Shown: positions 45,280 through 53,735 of the stretch, piece after piece
Numbering within the stretch: position 1 is the first letter of the stretch
Layout: each line of letters starts with the position of its first letter
Assembly (NCBI GenBank): GCA_965242845.1
Contig: CBDETC010000002.1
Location: forward strand, 310,001 to 374,000
Direction of reading: 5' to 3'
From: RHLJ01 sp965242845
GTDB lineage: Bacteria; Bacteroidota; Rhodothermia; Balneolales; Balneolaceae
DNA length: 64,000 nt
Program-made: the position numbers and the translations under genes
The notes under the pieces: generated by a model
Seen by the model: only the letters and a program-made list of their open reading frames with translations
Told to the model about the DNA's origin: nothing
The model's database searches: none

Positions 45280-46233
45280 CTATTTTTTTTGGTTTTGAAG
45301 ATGCCATTCCCAAAATTTTTCCAGCCCTTTTTCTAAGGAATATTTCGGATTATAATCTAACAGTTTTTCAGCTTTTAGAATATCAGCCCAGGTTTGTTTT
45401 ACATCACCAGGTTGTTCTTCAGCAAAGATTTTTTTTGCTGTTATTTGAATAGTTTTCTCAATTTCATTGACTAACTCGTTCAATTTAATTGTTTTATTAT
45501 TCCCCAGGTTAATGATCTCAAACTGTGAATCTTTGTATTCGATTGCAGAAACTATCCCATCAACAATATCTGCTACGTAAGTATAATCCCTTCTTGTAGT
45601 ACCATCGCCGAAGAGTGTTATTTCTTCTCCATTTTTAATCAAACTAAAAAATTTATTAATTGCTAAATCCGGTCTTTGCCTTGGACCATAAACAGTAAAA
45701 AATCTGAGAGCTAAGAACTGTATGCCAAACAAATGACTATATACATGTCCCATCAATTCGCCACTTACTTTCGTACTTGCATATGGACTAATTGGCTCCA
45801 AAACATGGTCACTTTCGGACCATGGAACATTTTTATTTTTTCCATAAACACTACTTGAAGAAGCAAAAATGAATTTACGTATTTTTTTTTGACGCGCGAT
45901 TTCCAAGAGGTTTTGAGTTCCTGAAACATTTACATCCTGATACTCAATTGGATTTTCCAATGAAGGCCTTACACCTGCTTTGGCCGCTAAATGAATAATA
46001 ATCTCAACATCTTCAGAAAAGAAACTAGAAATATTCTTATCCCTAATATCGGATTCTATCAATTGGTATTTATTCCCATATTTAAAATGCCCTTTTATAT
46101 TGCTCTCTTTGATTTTGCGTAAATAGTAGGCATCAAAGTTGTCAATATTAATAATAGAATGACCCTTTTTTAGCAACTCATCGATCAAATGAGAGCCAAT
46201 AAATCCCGCCCCACCGGTAACTACAATTTTCAT
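45280..46233 (-). CDS. UDP-glucuronate 4-epimerase-like NAD-dependent epimerase
   Basis: A 317-residue extended short-chain dehydrogenase with GGAGFIGSHL, HLAAKAGVRPSLENP, a Tyr-x3-Lys site (SPYASTKVSGE) and LRFFTVYGPRQRPDLAI. The AGVRPS and RFFTVYGP.GRPD-type segments are typical of UDP-glucuronate 4-epimerases. It would act on UDP-GlcA from Ugd to give UDP-GalA. Other UDP-hexose epimerases remain possible. It is the first gene of the upstream minus-strand unit; 134 bases separate it from the SLBB gene. That gap is AT-rich, with an imperfect inverted repeat and no perfect TAnnTTTG match. Confidence 0.87.
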   Translation of the reverse strand: MKIVVTGGAGFIGSHLIDELLKKGHSIINIDNFDAYYLRKIKESNIKGHFKYGNKYQLIESDIRDKNISSFFSEDVEIIIHLAAKAGVRPSLENPIEYQDVNVSGTQNLLEIARQKKIRKFIFASSSSVYGKNKNVPWSESDHVLEPISPYASTKVSGELMGHVYSHLFGIQFLALRFFTVYGPRQRPDLAINKFFSLIKNGEEITLFGDGTTRRDYTYVADIVDGIVSAIEYKDSQFEIINLGNNKTIKLNELVNEIEKTIQITAKKIFAEEQPGDVKQTWADILKAEKLLDYNPKYSLEKGLEKFWEWHLQNQKK

Positions 46234-46367
46234 AATTATTTGAATTTATAATTCCCGTACCTAAAGTTTTTTGTTAATGAATAGTGATTCGTAAGTATGT
46301 AATCATCTGCATAAAAGAAGAATTATGAACCATGTTACTTAAAAGGAAGTACCTTTTCGAACAAAAC

Positions 46368-46916
46368 TTAATTGCCATTTAATCTTTCGATTAAAATAAC
46401 AGTAGAAGCTATTGCTGTAACTGTTGATGCAAATACCCCAAGATAATCCCGGAAGGATGGCCTTCTTTTTACTCGAACCGATATAGTATTGTTATTTTTA
46501 AGCTTAAATGCCCACATATCTTCTGGAAAGGACTCTTCAAATCTATATGTGAATTCTTCAACTAATTCATATTTATTAGTCTCTTTATTCAACTCATGCA
46601 CATAAATTTCTACCCTCATTTTAGACCAATCTAAATTAGTCTGACCATCTCTAATCGTAATCATTCCTCCACTGTATGATAACAAATCAATGAGTTTCGT
46701 TCCCTTTGGAACAAGGTATCTTCCAGCACTATTCACATCGCCCCATAAATTTAAAGAATCAGCTAATTCACCTGGTTCAGCTATTCGAATTATTCTCTCT
46801 GCCAATCTAAACTGTTGTGACCTATTCAATTGATCTTGTTGTGCAAAAACTAATTTAACATCAACACATAAAATTGTGATTAGAATGAAAAAAATGGACA
46901 GAAACTTATTTAACAT
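46368..46916 (-). CDS. short SLBB-domain envelope protein
   Basis: A 182-residue protein with a signal peptide (cleavage after VFAQ, near residue 26), an SLBB-like beta-grasp domain (about 58-120, with GDVNSAGRYLVPKGTKLIDLLSYSGG) and a C-terminal helix at about 157-176. SLBB domains occur in Wza-type polysaccharide export proteins. Here the Poly_export domain that normally precedes it is absent, so it cannot be a standard Wza pore. It may be a partner of an export pore elsewhere. No lipobox is visible. Confidence 0.8.
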   Translation of the reverse strand: MLNKFLSIFFILITILCVDVKLVFAQQDQLNRSQQFRLAERIIRIAEPGELADSLNLWGDVNSAGRYLVPKGTKLIDLLSYSGGMITIRDGQTNLDWSKMRVEIYVHELNKETNKYELVEEFTYRFEESFPEDMWAFKLKNNNTISVRVKRRPSFRDYLGVFASTVTAIASTVILIERLNGN

Positions 46917-46981
46917 ACTCTTTTTGGCAAATGGTTTAAGCTTATAATATACTTTTTTTTAAGCTCCATATTTATGGAAAT

Positions 46982-47683
46982 TTACACTCTCATCAGACGC
47001 CTGGCTTCACTTCTTGTAAATCCAAGCTTCATCAGACCTGTTAAATTATTTTCTATATCATACTCTACCCTAATGTTTTTATATACCTCACTAGCTGTAT
47101 CTACGATACAGCATGATGCGCGATAATCACCATCTCTTGATTGCCCTACACTACCCGGGTTTATCAAAAATTTCCCATCCCTTTGATATTTACTAACACC
47201 AAATTTCTCTGAAACCATTGCTGGTTTATGTGTATGACCTATAAAACATAGATGAGTATTATTTTTATCTATTATATCCCGCGCTTGGAAAGCACTCTCT
47301 ACGTATACCCATTTTTCAGGATTTATTGGTGTAGAATGTGCTGCTATCCATTCATCTTTGACTAAGGTAAGCGGTAATGATTTCAACCAAGACATTTGGT
47401 CTATAGAAATCAAGGATCTGGTAATTTCAATAAGTTTTCGATTTGGTAATCTAAAATGATTTAGAGACAAATCACCTACTACTCCAGCATCATGATTTCC
47501 TTTAACAGTAGGAATATCTCTTTCCATAATTATTTGAATACACTCAGCAGGATTTGGACCATATCCAACCAGATCACCTAGACAAATCCATTGGTCTGGA
47601 GATTCTGCATCTAAAACTTCTAAAACTTTGCTAAGGGCGGGCAAATTACCATGAATATCAGATATAACTGCTATTTTGGCCAT
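46982..47683 (-). CDS. metallophosphoesterase, YfcE/MJ0936-like
   Basis: A 233-residue soluble protein with a complete calcineurin-like motif set: ISDIHGNLPAL, GDLVGYGPNP, VKGNHD, AHSTP and GHTHKP. It belongs to the small phosphodiesterases of the YfcE/MJ0936 type. The substrate is unknown. It sits just behind the divergent Wzc-type kinase gene. Only 106 bases separate the two starts, so their promoters are close. Confidence 0.87.
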   Translation of the reverse strand: MAKIAVISDIHGNLPALSKVLEVLDAESPDQWICLGDLVGYGPNPAECIQIIMERDIPTVKGNHDAGVVGDLSLNHFRLPNRKLIEITRSLISIDQMSWLKSLPLTLVKDEWIAAHSTPINPEKWVYVESAFQARDIIDKNNTHLCFIGHTHKPAMVSEKFGVSKYQRDGKFLINPGSVGQSRDGDYRASCCIVDTASEVYKNIRVEYDIENNLTGLMKLGFTRSEARRLMRV

Positions 47684-47753
47684 TATTAATGAATAGAATC
47701 TTCGGGGTTCACATTATAAAAGCAATAAGCCTTAAAATTAACTATTTCTTTGT

Positions 47754-47761
47754 TATCTTTG
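47754..47761 (+). promoter_or_regulatory. candidate -7 box for the Wzc-type kinase gene
   Basis: TATCTTTG fits the Bacteroidota -7 consensus TAnnTTTG exactly and ends 28 bases before the ATG, leaving a short leader. No clear -33 TTG element is seen at the usual spacing. Confidence 0.45.
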
Positions 47762-47789
47762 AAGTTTTAAAATTGTAATAATTCAGCTT

Positions 47790-50117
47790 ATGAATTTGAA
47801 CGGCAATAACGGTTTTTCAGGCCCAGCAAATAATGGCAGCAATACAGTGAATGAAAAAGAGCAAGAGGTAGACTTAATTAAAATCCTAAATCTACTTTTC
47901 CTAAATAAGTGGAAAATTATTTTTATAACCCTCATTGGTGGCATCATAGCGGTAGTTTATGCAATTAATCAAATACCTATATACGAAGGAAAGGGAACTC
48001 TTATCATCTCTCAGAATCAAAACCGGTATTCATATGCTGGCTCAGACCTATCAAGCCTTCTGACCACCACATATGGGATAGGTGTGGGTAGCACTATCGC
48101 AAATGAATTACAGATTCTACGTTCGATAAAACAAAGTTATGAGTTGGCTGAAAGAATAAATGATATACATTACGATAAACAGGGTAATAAATTTCCAATT
48201 CTATGGAGAGCATACCCAGATGATTCTACTTCTATTGGAATAGATACCGTTGCTGCCAGGTATAAGGATTTTATTCGTTTTGATAGAATAGACCCTCAAT
48301 CTGATGTCATTGGGATTTCTTTTGAGAGCCCTTCTTCAGAAGAAGCCGCTGTTATTGTCAATCAAACAATGGAAGCTTATACTGAATTATCGACAGATCA
48401 GAATCGAACTATGGCAGTTTCTGCTTTGTCTTTTCTTCGTGAAGAACGAGATAGAATTGGTGAAGAATTGATAAGTGTTGAAGACTCTTTAAGAGTATTT
48501 ATGAATACAACTAATCTTGTTTCTGTAAATCAACAGGCTCAAAGCTTAATTGAAGAAACAGCCGATATTGTAACGCAGAGACAAACAGCAAAGATTAGTT
48601 TAATCTCTATTAATTCTGCTATTGATCAATACGAAAGTCAATTAAATGAAATCCGTCCCGGGCTTGCCGATCAATATACATCAGCAATTGCTCCTACCTT
48701 ACAGAGGTATCAAATAGCCTTATCTGAACTGGAAACTGAAAAGCTTATGATTAAGGTAAAGAATCCGAATATTTCAGATACAAATCCCGAGCTTTCTAGA
48801 ATTAACTCAAGAATTAATTCAATTAAGGAGCAGATACTGGATTTAACAAATTCTTTTTTACAATCTGATTCCGAACTATATCTAAGTATCGCTTCAGGAG
48901 GGTCTGGTGTCCAGAAAATCTCTGAACTTTCCAGTAAACTGATAGAACTTAGAGTCGAAAAAATTCAGTTGGAAAGCAGATCTGAGGTTCTCGATTCTTA
49001 TTACTACCAGTTGAACTCTGAATTTGAATCACTCCCGGACAATATTATTAAACTTTCCAGATTACAAAGGGATGTAAAGATAAATGAAGAGCTATATTTA
49101 CTTGTTTCTAATCAATTTGCTGAAATGAGTTTATGGGAGAAAACACAATTTGGAATGGGTAGACCCCTGGATTATGCTCTACCCCCTAAGAAACCAATTA
49201 GTCCCAGAAAAAAAATAATCACTTTTATCGGTTTACTCCTTGGAGGAGTATTAGGAGTTGGATTTGTTTTTATTAGAGAATTATTTGATGATAGAATCAC
49301 CTCTACAGACACAATCAAAGACTTTAAACTGCCACTTTTGGGTACTATACCAGATTTCTCAATTTTGGATGGACTCAATTCGAATGATCGTCAATTTATC
49401 GATGATAAATCTGTGTCCAATCAATTAATTACGTTTCTAGATCATATCTCTCCAATTTCTGAAGCGTATCGCAGACTTAGAATCAATGTAGTATATGCTA
49501 ACCCAGATAAGGTTCACAGAGTAATAATGGTAACTAGTGCTACCAAAGGGGAAGGAAAGAGCACATTAGCTGCTAATCTTGCTGTAACTTTTTCTGAAGC
49601 TGAAAAAAGCGTGCTTTTAATTGATCTTGATTTACGAAGACCTACACAACACAAGATTTTCGGGGAAAACAGAGAACCAGGGTTAACGGATTCCTTATTT
49701 GAAACTATCAAAATCAGTGATATTACTAGGGAGACAATTGCTCCAAATGTTGATTTAATCACTGTTGGTAAAAAGACTCCTGAGCCTGCCACCGTATTGG
49801 ATAGTAAGAGATTGAAACAGTTAATAGACAAGCTTTCTGAGCGGTATGATCACATTATACTTGATACCGCTCCATATGGAATTATTTCGGATTCTGCTTC
49901 TTTATTGCGACTTGTAGATGGGATCGTGGTAGTATCTAGATTTAATATAACTACTAAAAAAGAGTTGAAATACACACTTGAAGGTTTAAGTCACTTAAAT
50001 GCTGATGTACTTGGCGTGGTGTTGAACGCTTTTGATCCAAAAAAGAGTACAGATTATTATACTAACTACTCCTATTATAAACGCACATATAGTGAATATT
50101 ATCAGGAAGAAGTCTAA
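47790..50117 (+). CDS. wzc: Wzc-type chain-length regulator and tyrosine autokinase
   Basis: A 775-residue BY-kinase fusion. The N-terminal Wzz domain starts with a helix at about 49-66. A long periplasmic coiled-coil region follows to a second helix at about 480-500. The cytoplasmic kinase domain has Walker A TKGEGKST (Lys590), Walker A' VLLIDLDLRRP and Walker B HIILDTAP. The C-terminus has eight tyrosines within the last 22 residues, the autophosphorylation cluster. It controls polymer length and export together with an outer-membrane pore. It is on the strand opposite to the sugar genes, facing the cys operon. Confidence 0.95.
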   Translation: MNLNGNNGFSGPANNGSNTVNEKEQEVDLIKILNLLFLNKWKIIFITLIGGIIAVVYAINQIPIYEGKGTLIISQNQNRYSYAGSDLSSLLTTTYGIGVGSTIANELQILRSIKQSYELAERINDIHYDKQGNKFPILWRAYPDDSTSIGIDTVAARYKDFIRFDRIDPQSDVIGISFESPSSEEAAVIVNQTMEAYTELSTDQNRTMAVSALSFLREERDRIGEELISVEDSLRVFMNTTNLVSVNQQAQSLIEETADIVTQRQTAKISLISINSAIDQYESQLNEIRPGLADQYTSAIAPTLQRYQIALSELETEKLMIKVKNPNISDTNPELSRINSRINSIKEQILDLTNSFLQSDSELYLSIASGGSGVQKISELSSKLIELRVEKIQLESRSEVLDSYYYQLNSEFESLPDNIIKLSRLQRDVKINEELYLLVSNQFAEMSLWEKTQFGMGRPLDYALPPKKPISPRKKIITFIGLLLGGVLGVGFVFIRELFDDRITSTDTIKDFKLPLLGTIPDFSILDGLNSNDRQFIDDKSVSNQLITFLDHISPISEAYRRLRINVVYANPDKVHRVIMVTSATKGEGKSTLAANLAVTFSEAEKSVLLIDLDLRRPTQHKIFGENREPGLTDSLFETIKISDITRETIAPNVDLITVGKKTPEPATVLDSKRLKQLIDKLSERYDHIILDTAPYGIISDSASLLRLVDGIVVVSRFNITTKKELKYTLEGLSHLNADVLGVVLNAFDPKKSTDYYTNYSYYKRTYSEYYQEEV

Positions 50118-50157
50118 AGAAGGAATCACTTCTCAACCTTACATTATTGATGAATAC

Positions 50158-50193
50158 AAAAAAAGCCCGCATGTATACATGCGGGCTTTTTTT
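50158..50193. terminator. bidirectional intrinsic terminator, perfect 36-base palindrome
   Basis: Two 18-base arms, AAAAAAAGCCCGCATGTA and its exact complement, meet with no spacer. In RNA the central bases form the loop. A or T tracts at both ends allow termination on either strand, between the convergent wzc and cysN genes. Confidence 0.93.
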
Positions 50194-50213
50194 GTTGAAA
50201 AGACAATCCCTGC

Positions 50214-51491
50214 TTAAATAATCATTCCCGCACCAACAGTTACATTAGTAAACTCATCTACAATAATTAGGCTACCAGTCGATCTGTTCTTCTTGTAACT
50301 GTCAAAAAACAACGGAGCTGTTGTTCTGATTTTAATCCTTCCTATGTCATTCAGGCCTATGTCAAAATCATCTTCTTTTCTATGAAGAGTATTTATATCA
50401 ACCTTATACTTGATCTCTTTTACAATACAACGAGCTTCTTTTGTGGTGTGCTTAATTGTATACTTTCCATTTAATTGGAGTGGCTGCTGATTTAGCCAAC
50501 ATACCATTAGATCAATATCTTGCCCAGTTTGAGGCTGGTTATCAGGTTTTGCAATCATGTCCCCTCTACTAATATCAATATCGTCTTCCAATGTGATTGA
50601 AACAGACATGGGCTGATATGCTTCTCCGATCTCTTCAGCATGGTTATGAATGGATTTTATCTTCGAAGTAAACCCAGATGGCAAAGCAATAACTTCATCA
50701 CCGGGTTTAAAAACACCGCCTTCTACCCTACCCGCGTATCCCCGATAGTCAATATGATCTTTGGATTGTGGACGAACAACCCATTGAACTGGAAATCTTG
50801 AATCGATATGATTGTAATCACTATTTACTGCTACATTCTCAAGAGTATAGAGTAGAGTTGAACCTTTATACCAATCCATATTTGTTGATTTCTCAACTAC
50901 ATTGTCACCATAAAGCGCACTTATAGGGATATAATGGATATCCGGCACATCTAGTTTAGAAGAAAATTCCTTGTATTGGCTTACCACTTTATCGAATGCT
51001 TCTTCACTATAATCAACCAGGTCCATTTTGTTTACGCATAATACGATATGCTTTATTCCCAGTAAGGAAGCGATAAAAGAGTGACGACAAGTTTGCTCAA
51101 TTACCCCATGTCTTGCATCAACGAGTATAATAGCTAAATTTGCCGTTGAAGCACCAGTAACCATATTTCTGGTATACTGGATATGACCTGGAGTATCTGC
51201 AATAATGAATTTTCTTTTTGGGGTAGAGAAATAACGATAAGCTACATCAATGGTAATTCCCTGTTCTCTTTCAGCTGAAAGACCATCCGTAAGAAGAGCA
51301 AGATTGGTATAGTCATCTCCCTTGTTCTTACTAGACTCTTCAATAGCCTCAAGCTGATCTTCAAAAATTGATTTGGAATCGTAAAGTAACCTTCCAATTA
51401 ATGTACTTTTACCATCATCAACACTACCAGCAGTAGTGAAGCGTAGTAAATCCATATTTAAGTAGGCATTACTGTCTAACTGATCTGACAT
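50214..51491 (-). CDS. cysN: sulfate adenylyltransferase subunit 1 (GTPase)
   Basis: A 425-residue EF-Tu-like GTPase. G1 is AGSVDDGKSTLIGRLLYDSK, G3 is ADTPGHIQYTRNM and G4 is CVNKMDL. It drives ATP sulfurylase (with CysD) to make APS from ATP and sulfate. No C-terminal APS kinase domain is attached; that activity is encoded by the separate cysC. It is the last gene of the cys operon, 12 bases after cysD. Confidence 0.96.
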   Translation of the reverse strand: MSDQLDSNAYLNMDLLRFTTAGSVDDGKSTLIGRLLYDSKSIFEDQLEAIEESSKNKGDDYTNLALLTDGLSAEREQGITIDVAYRYFSTPKRKFIIADTPGHIQYTRNMVTGASTANLAIILVDARHGVIEQTCRHSFIASLLGIKHIVLCVNKMDLVDYSEEAFDKVVSQYKEFSSKLDVPDIHYIPISALYGDNVVEKSTNMDWYKGSTLLYTLENVAVNSDYNHIDSRFPVQWVVRPQSKDHIDYRGYAGRVEGGVFKPGDEVIALPSGFTSKIKSIHNHAEEIGEAYQPMSVSITLEDDIDISRGDMIAKPDNQPQTGQDIDLMVCWLNQQPLQLNGKYTIKHTTKEARCIVKEIKYKVDINTLHRKEDDFDIGLNDIGRIKIRTTAPLFFDSYKKNRSTGSLIIVDEFTNVTVGAGMII

Positions 51492-51503
51492 CTTTATTAA
51501 TCC

Positions 51504-52409
51504 TTAGAAATATCCTTGTTTCTTTCGTTCTTCCATTGCTGCTTCCGAGCGTTTATCATCTGCTCTACCCCCGCGTTCAGTAATTCTAGCGGAAGCTACT
51601 TCTTGTATAATTTCATCCAATGTAGATGCACCTGAAAGTACAGCTCCTGTACAAGTCACATCCCCAATAGTTCGGAACCTTACCGTTTTACTTTCTGAAG
51701 TTTCGTGATCAAAATTTTGAATATAATCCGACTTAGCAAGGTACACTCCATCGCGCTCGAATACCTCTCTTTGATGAGAAAAATAGAGTGAGGGTATTTT
51801 AACATTCTCAGCAGCTATGTACTGCCACACATCCATTTCTGTCCAGTTACTAAGTGGAAAAACTCTGAAGTGTTCTCCCATCTGTTTTTTTCCATTAAAC
51901 AGATTCCATAGCTCTGGACGTTGGTTTTTTGGGTCCCATTGGCCAAACTCATCTCTATGAGAAAAGAAACGTTCCTTTGCACGAGCTTTTTCTTCATCTC
52001 TTCGTGCACCACCAAAAGCAGCATCAAACTTATGTTCTTCTAGCCCATCTAATAGCGCTGTAATCTGAAGCGTATTTCTACTAGCCCTTGGCCCTGTTTC
52101 TTCTCTTACCTTTCCTTGATCAATTGCATCCTGTACACTAGCAACTAACATTTCAACGCCGAGATCTTCTGCCAACCAGTCCCTAAATTCGATGGTTTCA
52201 TCAAAGTTGTGGCCTGTATCAACATGCATGAAAGGAAATGGTATTTTACCAGGATAGAATGCTTTTTTTGCTAAGTGAGCCATCACAATAGAATCCTTAC
52301 CTCCAGAAAATAGAAGCACTGGCTTCTGGAACTGTGCAGCTACTTCTCTCATTATCAAAATAGCTTCTGATTCAAGTTGCTGAATATGTGTTAGTCTGTA
52401 TGAAGTCAT
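51504..52409 (-). CDS. cysD: sulfate adenylyltransferase subunit 2
   Basis: A 301-residue ATP-pyrophosphatase-family protein with the PP-loop LLFSGGKDSIVM near residue 33, the FGGARRDEEKARAKER region and a conserved C-terminus ending in ERKKQGYF. It catalyses APS formation and pairs with CysN. It is clearly CysD and not the PAPS reductase CysH, which has a similar fold but a different C-terminus. Confidence 0.96.
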   Translation of the reverse strand: MTSYRLTHIQQLESEAILIMREVAAQFQKPVLLFSGGKDSIVMAHLAKKAFYPGKIPFPFMHVDTGHNFDETIEFRDWLAEDLGVEMLVASVQDAIDQGKVREETGPRASRNTLQITALLDGLEEHKFDAAFGGARRDEEKARAKERFFSHRDEFGQWDPKNQRPELWNLFNGKKQMGEHFRVFPLSNWTEMDVWQYIAAENVKIPSLYFSHQREVFERDGVYLAKSDYIQNFDHETSESKTVRFRTIGDVTCTGAVLSGASTLDEIIQEVASARITERGGRADDKRSEAAMEERKKQGYF

Positions 52410-52436
52410 AAGTTTTTATCGCTTTTGCGACCTTTC

Positions 52437-52973
52437 TTAAGATATGGCTTTATGATTATTTAGATAATCTATTACTCGCTGAACCGCCTCGTCCAGTGTA
52501 ATATTTGTCGTATCAATATCTAATTCTGGGTTCTCCGGAGCTTCATATGGATCATCTAATCCAGTAAAGTTTTTTATCTCACCAGCCCGGGCTTTGGCAT
52601 ATAAACCCTTCACATCTCTACGTTCACATTCTTCATAAGGAGTAGAGATATAAATTTCAGTGAAATCCTCGCATAAGTCTCTAACAAAGTCTCTAGCCTC
52701 TTTATAAGGAGAGACAAAAGAGCCAATTACAAATACCTTATGTGCCTGAAGTCGACTGGCAAGGTACCCAACTCGTTTAATATGATTGTTCCTTTCGTCT
52801 TTTGAGAACCCAGTTTTTGGGAAAATGTCCCTTATAGCATCACCGTCGAGATGTTCTACTTCATATCCAAGTTCCAGGATAATCTCGAACACTTTTTCGG
52901 AGATAGTGCTTTTCCCTGAACCAGATAGTCCTGTAAACCAAAGAACAGTAGGTTTCCATTTTGTGTTGCTCAT
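52437..52973 (-). CDS. cysC: adenylylsulfate kinase
   Basis: A 178-residue kinase with Walker A GLSGSGKST (about 16-24), the DGDAIRD substrate motif and FIGSFVSPYKEARD. The KGLYAKARAGEIKNFTGLDDPYE segment is standard for APS kinases. It converts APS to PAPS, the donor used by the sulfotransferase in the polysaccharide locus. It lies between cysQ and cysD. Confidence 0.96.
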   Translation of the reverse strand: MSNTKWKPTVLWFTGLSGSGKSTISEKVFEIILELGYEVEHLDGDAIRDIFPKTGFSKDERNNHIKRVGYLASRLQAHKVFVIGSFVSPYKEARDFVRDLCEDFTEIYISTPYEECERRDVKGLYAKARAGEIKNFTGLDDPYEAPENPELDIDTTNITLDEAVQRVIDYLNNHKAIS

Positions 52974-52976
52974 TGC

Positions 52977-53723
52977 TTAAAAACCGAGAATAAATGAAGG
53001 GTTTAACAAGTTCTCTTTATTGTATACAAGCTCTGATGGGTGCTGACCTGTTTTCGCAGAATTTCTATACACACAATCTCCAGCGGCTACATCCCATTCC
53101 ATTGTGGGTGCCATTCGAGGGTAAAAATCAGCTTTTCCTTCTGCAACCAGACATATCTTGAGCGAACTTCCAGATTTAATCCTTTCCTTGATGTTGAGAT
53201 TTTCCCTTTCCAAATACTCTTCGAGTTCAGCTGAACCATGCGAACGACTTTCAATCATGCTCAAAGGCTTTAATTTATCTGCTCGATCCGAAAAAATTCT
53301 TTCTGGTGTTTCGTTTCCATTTTGCTTGTAAGCACCACTACCTTTTTTGGCATAGTAGGTCAAATTCATTGCTGGTGTATATACTACACCTAGAATTGGC
53401 TCGCCATGCTCTATCAAAGCAATATTCACAGTAAACTCACCATTTTTTTTGATGAATTCTTTGGTGCCATCTAATGGATCAACAATCCAGAACTTGTCCC
53501 AGGCTTTTCTTTCCTCATAAGCAGGCACTCCTGACTCCTCAGAAATAATAGGTGTTTCCGGGTCAAGTGATTTTAGCCCATTGATAATTTCGTAATGTGC
53601 TGCCAAATCAGCTTTAGTTAAAGGGGACTCATCATCTTTATGAGTTACCTCTATCTCTTCATTATAGTGATCAAGTATTTTTACCCCTGCTTGTTTGGCA
53701 ATCTTGATGATTTCTTCAATCAT
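52977..53723 (-). CDS. cysQ: 3'(2'),5'-bisphosphate nucleotidase
   Basis: A 248-residue inositol-monophosphatase-family protein with ISEESG, the metal motif WIVDPLDGTKEFIK and a C-terminal EWDVAAGDCV. It hydrolyses PAP, the inhibitory by-product of sulfotransferases. It begins the tight cysQ-cysC-cysD-cysN row, three bases before cysC. Confidence 0.93.
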   Translation of the reverse strand: MIEEIIKIAKQAGVKILDHYNEEIEVTHKDDESPLTKADLAAHYEIINGLKSLDPETPIISEESGVPAYEERKAWDKFWIVDPLDGTKEFIKKNGEFTVNIALIEHGEPILGVVYTPAMNLTYYAKKGSGAYKQNGNETPERIFSDRADKLKPLSMIESRSHGSAELEEYLERENLNIKERIKSGSSLKICLVAEGKADFYPRMAPTMEWDVAAGDCVYRNSAKTGQHPSELVYNKENLLNPSFILGF

Positions 53724-53735
53724 TAACTAATAGTG

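Noticed and set aside
46368..46916. C-terminal helix of the SLBB protein as a possible exosortase sorting signal.
   Set aside because: There is no short conserved motif before the helix and only one basic residue after it, so it does not look like a PEP-CTERM-type signal.
50158..50193. The perfect palindrome as an operator or mobile-element end.
   Set aside because: Its place between convergent genes and its flanking A/T tracts are explained by termination.
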